In this document: positions 1 to 5,529 of the stretch, in pieces | Layout of the letters: each line of letters starts with the position of its first letter | Numbering within the stretch: the stretch's first letter is position 1 | DNA from: Aquificaceae bacterium | GTDB lineage: Bacteria > Aquificota > Aquificia > Aquificales > Aquificaceae | Assembly (NCBI GenBank): GCA_015490115.1 | Contig: WFYM01000063.1 | Span: 1-5,680 of the forward strand | DNA length: 5,680 nucleotides | Direction: 5' to 3' | Translations under genes and position numbers: made by a program | Notes under the pieces: generated by a model | The model's input: only the letters and a program-made list of their open reading frames with translations | What the model was told of the DNA's origin: nothing | Database searches by the model: none

Positions 1-822
1 CTCTTCCTCGTAGGTTTCGCCATAAAGATAGGTGCTGTTCCCTTTCACTTCTGGGTCCCGGACGCCTACCAGGGCGCACCTACACCTGTTACAGCTCTCA
101 TGGCTTCCGTCGGCAAGCTCGCCTTCTTCGTTCCCGTGATCAGGATAATGCCCGAGATCGAGGAGAGGTTCTCCTTCGCTTGGACCGTGACAGTCGGGAT
201 AATAGCTGCTGTGACCATGATATACGGCAACATAGTAGCTTTGGTCCAGAAGGACATAAAGAGGCTCCTCGCCTACTCCTCCATAGCCCACTCCGGATAC
301 ATGCTCGCCGCGGTCGCCGTCACAGAAACCATAGGCATGAAAGCGGTAGTTTACTTCCTCGTCGTCTACGCCATAATGGGTGCAGGTTCCTTCTTAGTCG
401 TCGCCCTACTCGAGAGAGCTGAGAACTGGAGCAACGCAACCTCGGAGTTTTCCGGTCTCAGGTTCAACGTTCCTTACTTGGCTTTAGCCTTCATGGTATA
501 CATGTTCGCACTCCTCGGTATCCCTCCCACAGTCGGCTTCGTCGGGAAAGCCCTCGTCTTTATGGCTCTTTCCTTCGACAGACTTTGGTGGCTCGCCCTT
601 ATAATGATACTCTCGACAGCCATATCGACTGGCTACTATGTGAGGCTCGTCGCCCTCATGTTCATGAAGGAGAGGGAGAAGGAGGTGAGGCTCTCTGGGA
701 GGAGCTTCTTCGAGCTTGTCTCCCTTACTTTTCTCACTGTGATGACGGTTGGTCTTGCTGTAGTTCCCGGTCTCGTCTGGAGCCTCGTCGAGTCTTCCGC
801 GGAGACCCTCTTCGCGAGGTGA
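1..822 (+). CDS. nuoN: NADH-quinone oxidoreductase subunit N, 5' partial
   Basis: NuoN is an antiporter-like membrane subunit of complex I that carries one of the proton channels. The reading frame is open from base 1, giving 273 residues; NuoN is usually about 480, so roughly the first 45% lies outside the window. The Met at base 100 is internal, because the 33 codons before it carry the family signature of the broken helix TM7: an IK pair (Lys9 of the fragment), PFHFW, PDAYQGAPTPVTAL, then Lys39 in TM8. Further conserved parts are QKDIKRLLAYSSIAHSGY (residues 83-100) and GIPPTVGFVGK (173-183), with Lys183 matching the TM12 channel lysine. About eight membrane helices remain. The stop TGA lies 6 bases before nuoA, so the two are co-transcribed. 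The motifs fit NuoN better than NuoM or NuoL, both of which share this fold. That is known family knowledge; the placement in front of nuoA is seen directly and is unusual. Confidence 0.93.
   Translation, partial: LFLVGFAIKIGAVPFHFWVPDAYQGAPTPVTALMASVGKLAFFVPVIRIMPEIEERFSFAWTVTVGIIAAVTMIYGNIVALVQKDIKRLLAYSSIAHSGYMLAAVAVTETIGMKAVVYFLVVYAIMGAGSFLVVALLERAENWSNATSEFSGLRFNVPYLALAFMVYMFALLGIPPTVGFVGKALVFMALSFDRLWWLALIMILSTAISTGYYVRLVALMFMKEREKEVRLSGRSFFELVSLTFLTVMTVGLAVVPGLVWSLVESSAETLFAR
817..822 (+). promoter_or_regulatory. Ribosome-binding site of nuoA
   Basis: AGGTGA matches the anti-Shine-Dalgarno complement and ends 6 bases before the nuoA ATG. It overlaps the last codons and the TGA stop of nuoN, which suggests that ribosomes finishing nuoN help to start nuoA. 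Confidence 0.6.
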
Positions 823-828
823 GGAGCC

Positions 829-1200
829 ATGGACTACGTAGCTTTTTTGATCTTCTTGGCTGTAATGATGGGTGTTGCCCTGATCTTGGTCTCCCTCAAC
901 TGGCTACTCGGCCCTAAGACACCCCAAGAATACGAGGACTACCCTTACGAGTGCGGTGTTCCCCTCTACGACAGGAGCGCCCAGACCACCTTCCACCAAG
1001 GCTATTACCTACTGGGACTTTTGCTTTTGCTCTTTGACATAGAGGCGGCCTTCCTCTTCCCTTGGACCATAGTCTACAGGTGGCTCGGTGTGTTCGGTTT
1101 CATAGAGATGTTCCTCTTCATACTTATATTAACCTACGGGCTTCTCTACGCTTGGAGGAAGGGAGCCTTGAGGTGGCACTTTGAACTGGAGGAGATGTGA
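829..1200 (+). CDS. nuoA: NADH-quinone oxidoreductase subunit A
   Basis: NuoA is a small membrane subunit of complex I (the ND3 homologue). Its first loop lies close to the quinone cavity and links the NuoD/NuoH region to the membrane arm. The protein is 123 residues, normal for the family, with three predicted helices at about residues 5-27, 58-80 and 88-110. The loop holds YECG with Cys42 (the ND3 loop cysteine), and helix 2 holds FDIEAAFLFPW (69-79), with the conserved Asp70 and Glu72. The loop after YECG is divergent: QTTFHQGYYLL stands where most bacteria have a basic residue just before FYL, and here that position is Gly58. The C-terminus is unusually acidic (ends ELEEM). The gene starts 6 bases after nuoN and its TGA overlaps the nuoCD ATG by one base. 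In most operons nuoB follows at this point; here it does not. Confidence 0.95.
   Translation: MDYVAFLIFLAVMMGVALILVSLNWLLGPKTPQEYEDYPYECGVPLYDRSAQTTFHQGYYLLGLLLLLFDIEAAFLFPWTIVYRWLGVFGFIEMFLFILILTYGLLYAWRKGALRWHFELEEM
1188..1194 (+). promoter_or_regulatory. Ribosome-binding site of nuoCD
   Basis: GGAGGAG lies inside the last codons of nuoA. Its GGAGG core ends 7 bases before the ATG at 1200, and only 4 bases before the alternative GTG at 1197. This spacing, and the preference for ATG, favours 1200 as the true start. The TGATG arrangement is typical of translational re-initiation. Confidence 0.6.
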
Positions 1201-2984
1201 TGCCTTGGGCAAAAGAAAAGGACTTTATAGATCTCAAAGAGAGGTTCTCCGGTCTCGAGATAAAAGAGCTTGAGAACTCCACCTCCCTCCACATAGAAAA
1301 GGGGAAGCTCATAGAACTTTTGAGCATCTTGAAGGAAGAAAAGGGTTACAAGCTCTTCCTCGACCACTCGGTCGTTGACCTCAAGGAGGTCTTAGAAAAA
1401 GAAAAGGACTGGAGGAGCCTCACCTCTTCGGGACTCGTAGCCTTCCCGGAAGACAGGAGTTCGAGGTTTCAAGCCTTTTACATCCTCTACAACGTGGAGG
1501 AGAGGAAGAAGGTGATCGTGAAGACGAGAACCGACGGAACCCTCCCGTCTATTGAAAAGCTCTGGTTTGCGGGGAAGTGGGCGGAGAGGGAAGCCTACGA
1601 CATGTTCGGTATAAGATACGAGGGACACGACAACTTAGTCAGAGCTTTCCTCTGGGAGACTTACCCTTACTTCCCTTTGAGGAAGGACTTCCCCCTCGAA
1701 GGTATACCCGAAATGGACCTTCCCTCCCTAAACGAGGTCTTCTTAGGAGATCCCCTCGAAGGGACCATGAACTACGAGAGGAAGCACACCCTCGTCCCCA
1801 CACTCGAGGACCTCGAGATAACCGAAAAAAAGAGGCTAAAAAAGAAAGCCCAGATAGTCCTCAACTGGGGACCACTTCATCCGGGGACACACGGGACCAT
1901 GTGGTTCCTCTTCGACCTCGAAGGGGAGAGGATAGTCCAGTGCGACGTGATCTTAGGACAGCTCCACAGGGGTGTTGAGAAGCTCGCAGAGAACGAGATG
2001 TACAACCAGTTCCTCGTCTACACGGACAGGATGGACTACATCTCAGCCCTTTGCTCGAACCAAGCTTGGGTCGTAGCCGTCGAGAGGATGCTCGGGATAG
2101 AAGACTTAGTCCCCGAAAAGGCGAAGTATATAAGGACCATGATGTCCGAGCTTCAGAGGATAAACTCACACCTTCTTTGGCTCGGGACCTACGCCCTCGA
2201 CCTCGGAGCAATAACCATATTCCTCTACGCCTTCAAAGAGAGGGAGAAGATAATGGACATAATAGAGGGTATAACGGGAGCGAGGCTAACCATATCCTAC
2301 CCGAGGGTGGGGGGCGTTAGGATGGACCTCCCTGAGGGTGCCTTGGAGGTGATAAAGGCTTTTATCAGGAGGTTCCCCAAGGAACTCTCCGACTGGGAGA
2401 GGATCCTAACGAGGAACAGGATATGGCTGAGGAGGAACAAGGAGGTGGGTGTTTTGACTCCCGAAGAGGCTTACTACTTCGGTGCTACCGGACCTGTTAT
2501 AAGGGGTTCGGGTATACCTTACGACGTTAGGAAGTTCGAGCCTTACGACGCTTACGGTGAGGTAGAATTCGACGTCCCCGTAGGTGAGATAGGGGACTGC
2601 TACGACAGGTATCTCGTTAGGATCGAGGAGATGAGGCAGAGCGTAAGGATAATAGAGCAGTGCGTCAAAAAGCTCGAAAAACTCCCGAAGGACGCCCCCT
2701 TCTTCGCCGAGGTCCCGAAGGAGAGGAAGGTGAAGCTCACCCTCGACGGCATAGGTCTAAAGGTCCCCGTCGGTGAGATCTACTCTTCGGGTGAGAACCC
2801 GAGGGGTGAACTCGGCTTTTACATCCTCTCAACGGGTGGGACCAAGCCCTACAGGGTAAAGATAAGACCACCTTCCTTTTACAACCTCTCCGCATACCCC
2901 CACCTCATGAGGAACAGGGTTGTCGCGGACGCGGTGGCTATATTGGCGAGCATAGATCCGGTAGTCGGCGAGACGGACAGGTAG
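1200..2984 (+). CDS. nuoCD: NADH-quinone oxidoreductase subunits C and D, fused
   Basis: This 594-residue protein joins the 30-kDa (NuoC) and 49-kDa (NuoD) peripheral subunits of complex I. The NuoC part covers about residues 1-175: WAEREAYDMFGIRYEGH begins at 127 and PLRKDFP spans 159-165. A charged linker (about 166-220, KKRLKKKAQ near its end) leads to NuoD. The NuoD part opens with NWGPLHPGTHG (222-232) and continues with LHRGVEK (255-261), YTDRMDY (274-280), a GDCYDRYLVR block and the C-terminal DPVVGETDR. His231 and Tyr280 are 49 residues apart, the same spacing as His38 and Tyr87 of Thermus Nqo4, which hold the quinone head group, so quinone reduction is likely retained. Two departures stand out: the usual GPQHPSTHG reads GPLHPGTHG, and the usual GYLHRG reads GQLHRG. 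GTG at 1197 would add one residue. The gene follows nuoA with a one-base overlap, with no nuoB between, and nuoH starts 10 bases later. Confidence 0.96.
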   Translation: MPWAKEKDFIDLKERFSGLEIKELENSTSLHIEKGKLIELLSILKEEKGYKLFLDHSVVDLKEVLEKEKDWRSLTSSGLVAFPEDRSSRFQAFYILYNVEERKKVIVKTRTDGTLPSIEKLWFAGKWAEREAYDMFGIRYEGHDNLVRAFLWETYPYFPLRKDFPLEGIPEMDLPSLNEVFLGDPLEGTMNYERKHTLVPTLEDLEITEKKRLKKKAQIVLNWGPLHPGTHGTMWFLFDLEGERIVQCDVILGQLHRGVEKLAENEMYNQFLVYTDRMDYISALCSNQAWVVAVERMLGIEDLVPEKAKYIRTMMSELQRINSHLLWLGTYALDLGAITIFLYAFKEREKIMDIIEGITGARLTISYPRVGGVRMDLPEGALEVIKAFIRRFPKELSDWERILTRNRIWLRRNKEVGVLTPEEAYYFGATGPVIRGSGIPYDVRKFEPYDAYGEVEFDVPVGEIGDCYDRYLVRIEEMRQSVRIIEQCVKKLEKLPKDAPFFAEVPKERKVKLTLDGIGLKVPVGEIYSSGENPRGELGFYILSTGGTKPYRVKIRPPSFYNLSAYPHLMRNRVVADAVAILASIDPVVGETDR

Positions 2985-2992
2985 GAGGAGGG
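2984..2992 (+). promoter_or_regulatory. Ribosome-binding site of nuoH
   Basis: GGAGGAGGG begins in the last base of the nuoCD TAG stop. Its first GGAGG ends 6 bases before the nuoH ATG. It is one of the strongest sites in the window and fixes the nuoH start at 2995. Confidence 0.6.
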
Positions 2993-2994
2993 CT

Positions 2995-4041
2995 ATGGAG
3001 AGCGTCTGGATCGATCTTCTCGTCGTCTTTTTGAAGATAATTGTGATCCTCGCCGTAGCCCTCGGTGTCGGAGCTTACCTCACCTGGGTCGAGAGGAAGG
3101 TAGCCGCCCACATACAGAGGAGACCGGGTCCTATGGTAGTCGGCTGGCACGGACTCCTCCAGCCCATAGCGGACGGTCTGAAGCTCATCACAAAGGAGGA
3201 CCTCTTCCCGAGATACGGAAACAGGTTCCTGTACAACTTGGCTCTCGTCCTCGCCCTCGTCCCTGCTACCTTGGTCTTTGCGGTGGTTCCCTTCGGACCC
3301 GAGTTCGAAGTCTTCGGCTATAAAGTGAAGCCCATCCTCACCGACGTCAACGTCGGCATACTCCTCGTCTTCGGTCTCGGCTCCCTCGCCGTATACGCGA
3401 TAGCTTTAGCCGGCTGGGCTTCCAACTCGAAATACCCGCTCATAGGCTCCATGAGGAAAGCCGGGGTGATAATCTCCTACGAGGTAGCCATAACCTTCGC
3501 GGTCATGGGTCCCCTTATACTCGCCGGGACCCTCTCAACTTACGAGATAGTCCAGAGCCAGATAGAGCAGAAGCTCTGGTATGTGTGGGTCCAGCCGATA
3601 GCCTTCGTCGTTTACATGTTCTCCCTGCTCGCGGAAACGGGAAGGATCCCCTTCGACATACAAGAAGCTGAAGCGGAGCTTGTCACCGGCTTTACGGTCG
3701 AATACGGCGGTATGAAGTTCGGCATATTCCCCTTGGTAGAGTGGTATATAGAAGTTCTTACCCTCTCAGCCATAGGTGTTGTCCTCTTCCTCGGAGGCTG
3801 GTCTCCAATTAACATACCTTTCGTTGGCTTTGTCGATCCCCTCTTCTTCCTCGGTCCCCTCTCGCCTTACGTTTGGTTCCTCCTGAAGGTCACAGCCCTC
3901 TTCCTCTTCATCCTCTGGCTCCACTGGACCCTCCCCAGATACAGGATAGACCAGATAACGGAGATAGCTTGGAAGGTGATGCTCCCCTTGGCTCTTTTCA
4001 ACATAGTCATAACCTCAATCATAGCACCCCTTATCTGGTAG
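2995..4041 (+). CDS. nuoH: NADH-quinone oxidoreductase subunit H
   Basis: NuoH (the ND1 homologue) is the membrane subunit that closes the quinone chamber against NuoD and NuoB and starts the proton path. The protein has 348 residues with about eight helices, usual for the family. Signatures in order: WVERKVAAHIQRRPGP (31-46), VGWHGLLQPIADGLKLITKE (49-68), SYEV with Glu163, AETGRIPFDIQEAEAELV (213-230) with Glu214, Glu224, Glu226 and Glu228, EYGGMKFGIF (236-245), and TLPRYRIDQ (312-320). The cytoplasmic acidic loop that forms part of the quinone path is therefore intact. Several positions differ from the common bacterial form: GVIISYE where AAQMISYE is usual, so the Gln position is Val158; AETGR for AETNR; DIQEAE for DLPEAE; and EYGGMKF for EYSGMKF. 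The gene lies between nuoCD (10 bases upstream) and nuoI (29 bases downstream). Confidence 0.96.
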   Translation: MESVWIDLLVVFLKIIVILAVALGVGAYLTWVERKVAAHIQRRPGPMVVGWHGLLQPIADGLKLITKEDLFPRYGNRFLYNLALVLALVPATLVFAVVPFGPEFEVFGYKVKPILTDVNVGILLVFGLGSLAVYAIALAGWASNSKYPLIGSMRKAGVIISYEVAITFAVMGPLILAGTLSTYEIVQSQIEQKLWYVWVQPIAFVVYMFSLLAETGRIPFDIQEAEAELVTGFTVEYGGMKFGIFPLVEWYIEVLTLSAIGVVLFLGGWSPINIPFVGFVDPLFFLGPLSPYVWFLLKVTALFLFILWLHWTLPRYRIDQITEIAWKVMLPLALFNIVITSIIAPLIW

Positions 4042-4058
4042 AATATCTATCGCCTTCC

Positions 4059-4065
4059 GGAGGTG
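4059..4065 (+). promoter_or_regulatory. Ribosome-binding site of nuoI
   Basis: GGAGGTG is a near-perfect Shine-Dalgarno sequence within the 29-base gap between nuoH and nuoI. GGAGG ends 7 bases before the ATG at 4071. The next in-frame ATG, at 4083, is 19 bases away and so unlikely. The site also argues against the long upstream extension of this frame into nuoH. Confidence 0.7.
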
Positions 4066-4070
4066 GTCAA

Positions 4071-4712
4071 ATGGTAAAGAGGATGGTATCGAAACCCCTC
4101 AGCTGGATAGAGAGGCTCCTCTTCATAGACTTCATAAAGGGTCTCTCGGTTACCATAAGGCACGCCTTCAGCAGGACGATAACCACCCACTACCCTTACG
4201 AGAAGCTGACCCCTCCCAAAAGGTTCAGGGGATTCTTCGGTCACAAAGTTGTGGACGGGAACGAACCCCAGCCAGCCTTCGACGAGTGGGTGGAGAGGTT
4301 CAACATACAGGTGGAATACGGAAAGAGCAGGTGTGTTGTATGCATGCTCTGTAAGAGAGCGTGTCCCGTTCCCCAGCTCTTCGAGATAGAGGGGAAGAAG
4401 CTCGAAAACGGGAAGAGGGTGGTCTCGGTTTTTAACATGAACCTCATGCTCTGCACCTTCTGCGGTTTCTGCGTGGACGCCTGCCCCGTCGACTGCCTCT
4501 TCCAAAGCGACATACACGAGACCGCGAGCTACACGAGGAGGGACTCGATCCTCGACCTCGAGACCTTGGAGAAGATAGGAAGGGACTGGCAGATGAGGAG
4601 GGAACACGAACCCGACAGGATATGGATAGACGACGAGCAGAGGGAAAAGCTCTGGCACGAGAACGACCTCAGACTCCCCGAGCCTGAGGCGAGGGGCAGG
4701 CACGAATGGTAA
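4071..4712 (+). CDS. nuoI: NADH-quinone oxidoreductase subunit I, 2x[4Fe-4S]
   Basis: NuoI is the ferredoxin-like peripheral subunit that passes electrons through clusters N6a and N6b towards N2 in NuoB. The protein has 213 residues from the ATG at 4071, chosen because of the strong GGAGGTG site; the frame stays open upstream to 3873 but only inside nuoH. Two CxxCxxCxxxCP motifs are complete: Cys88, 91, 94, 98 and Cys128, 131, 134, 138. An amphipathic N-terminus (about 10-35) probably lies along the membrane, followed by the family block PPKRFRG (48-54). Between RFRG and Cys88 lie about 34 residues, some 20 more than in the usual FRGRH to first-Cys spacing. An extra Cys142 (CPVDC) replaces the usual Ala. 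The C-terminal tail (about 160-213) is highly charged. The end overlaps nuoJ by 7 bases. Length and complete cysteine motifs indicate a functional protein. Confidence 0.95.
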   Translation: MVKRMVSKPLSWIERLLFIDFIKGLSVTIRHAFSRTITTHYPYEKLTPPKRFRGFFGHKVVDGNEPQPAFDEWVERFNIQVEYGKSRCVVCMLCKRACPVPQLFEIEGKKLENGKRVVSVFNMNLMLCTFCGFCVDACPVDCLFQSDIHETASYTRRDSILDLETLEKIGRDWQMRREHEPDRIWIDDEQREKLWHENDLRLPEPEARGRHEW

Positions 4713-5239
4713 GGTTCCTGATCTTTTTGCTTTTCTCCGCTTGGGCTATAGTGTCCGCTGTAGGTGTCGTCACCTTCTCGAACCCGATATACGTTATAAT
4801 CTGGCTCCTCTCGTGCCTCATAGCTGTCGCGGGTATATTCTTCACAGCCGGGGCTGAACTCGTAGGAGCCTTACAGCTCCTCATATACGCGGTAGCGATA
4901 GCCGTCTTTTACGTATTCGTCCTCACAGCTGTCCCTTGGGAGAAGGCGGTAAAGAAGGATTCCCACTACAGGACCGAAGGGGTCCTCTCCCTACCCCTAG
5001 TCCTGCTCCTCTACTTGGAGATGGTCGTCGTCTTCCTGCTCGGGGTAGTCGCCTCTCCCGAAGGGAAGTTCAGGGAAGCTATAGCGAAGATAGGGAACGC
5101 GGAGGTCGTCGGTTCGGTCCTGTTTACAAAATACTTCTTCGCCTTTGAAGTAGTTTCCGTAGTTCTTTTGGTAGGCATGATAGGTGCTGTTTTAATAGGC
5201 AGGAAGGAGAGCCAGACCTATGAAGACGATACCGCTTGA
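4706..5239 (+). CDS. nuoJ: NADH-quinone oxidoreductase subunit J
   Basis: NuoJ (the ND6 homologue) is a membrane subunit next to NuoA, NuoK and NuoH; its third helix carries the pi-bulge that shifts during turnover. The protein has 177 residues with five predicted helices at about 4-24, 27-48, 54-76, 92-116 and 144-165. Family blocks are AGAELVGALQLLIYAVAI (48-65), with Tyr61 in helix 3, and GNAEVVGSVLFT (130-141) followed by FEVVSVVLLVGMIGAVL. The usual YAGAI or YVGAI reads YAVAI, so the conserved Gly is Val63. A lysine-rich loop (79-84) follows helix 3. The ATG at 4706 lies inside the last three codons of nuoI (7-base overlap), with GAGGGG at 4691-4696 as the likely ribosome-binding site. 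The 3' end overlaps nuoK by 20 bases. NuoJ is poorly conserved in sequence, but the position between nuoI and nuoK and the helix pattern make the call firm. Confidence 0.93.
   Translation: MVRFLIFLLFSAWAIVSAVGVVTFSNPIYVIIWLLSCLIAVAGIFFTAGAELVGALQLLIYAVAIAVFYVFVLTAVPWEKAVKKDSHYRTEGVLSLPLVLLLYLEMVVVFLLGVVASPEGKFREAIAKIGNAEVVGSVLFTKYFFAFEVVSVVLLVGMIGAVLIGRKESQTYEDDTA
5204..5211 (+). promoter_or_regulatory. Ribosome-binding site of nuoK
   Basis: AAGGAGAG lies inside the nuoJ coding sequence and ends 8 bases before the nuoK ATG at 5220. It supports a start inside nuoJ and hence the 20-base gene overlap. Confidence 0.55.
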
Positions 5240-5528
5240 GGCTTACTTTGTGGTGAGCATGATACTTTTCGGTCTTGGTGTTTTGGGTCTTATCGTGAGG
5301 AGAAACCTCATAACGGTCCTTATGAGCCTCGAACTTGCCCTCAACGCCGTAAACGTCGCCTTCGTCGGTGCTGACGCCCACATGGGACTCGTAGAAGGTC
5401 AGATATTCGCCCTCTTCATAATAGCCCTCGCAGCCGTCGAAGCTGCGGTGGGTCTCGGTATAATAATTGCCATCTTCCGCTACAGGCACGTGGAGTCAAC
5501 GGACGAGATCACCGACATGAGGGGGTGA
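5220..5528 (+). CDS. nuoK: NADH-quinone oxidoreductase subunit K
   Basis: NuoK (the ND4L homologue) is a small three-helix membrane subunit that carries part of the central charged axis for proton transfer. The protein has 102 residues, standard for the family, with helices at about 5-25, 30-50 and 60-86. It holds the full signature: VRRNLITVLMSLELALNAVN (26-45), GQIFALFIIALAAVEAAVGL (60-79) and a FRYRH tail. Glu38 and Glu74 are 36 residues apart, matching Glu36 and Glu72 of the Escherichia coli protein, both important for coupling. The gene starts within nuoJ (20-base overlap, different frame) and its TGA is one base from the nuoL ATG. Codon use is that of the rest of the operon: only one of six Phe codons is TTT. 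This is the best-conserved small subunit here. Confidence 0.97.
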   Translation: MKTIPLEAYFVVSMILFGLGVLGLIVRRNLITVLMSLELALNAVNVAFVGADAHMGLVEGQIFALFIIALAAVEAAVGLGIIIAIFRYRHVESTDEITDMRG

Positions 5529-5529
5529 T

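Noticed and set aside
100..822. Start of a complete 240-residue protein at the Met at base 100
   Set aside because: The same frame is open back to base 1 and those 33 codons encode the conserved NuoN TM7 motifs, so this Met is internal and the gene is truncated by the window.
1197..1199. GTG start for nuoCD, one codon before the ATG
   Set aside because: It would leave only 4 bases after the GGAGG site. ATG at 1200 has 7 and forms the common TGATG overlap. It cannot be excluded fully and changes one residue only.
1577..2211. Frames of 133 codons (+) and 116 codons (-) inside nuoCD
   Set aside because: Both are arginine-, proline- and serine-rich shadows of the conserved NuoCD frame without a family match or a plausible start site.
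3873..4070. N-terminal extension of the nuoI frame by 66 codons
   Set aside because: The translation is proline- and histidine-rich with no NuoI similarity and lies inside the conserved C-terminus of nuoH. A near-perfect ribosome-binding site marks the ATG at 4071.
4042..4070. Possible terminator or promoter in the 29-base gap between nuoH and nuoI
   Set aside because: There is no hairpin followed by a T run and no convincing -35/-10 pair. The gap is explained by the nuoI ribosome-binding site.
4047..4703. Long antisense frame of 218 codons opposite nuoI
   Set aside because: It mirrors nuoI codon for codon, which is expected when the sense gene has strong codon bias. It has no recognisable motif, and the sense strand carries both cluster-binding motifs.
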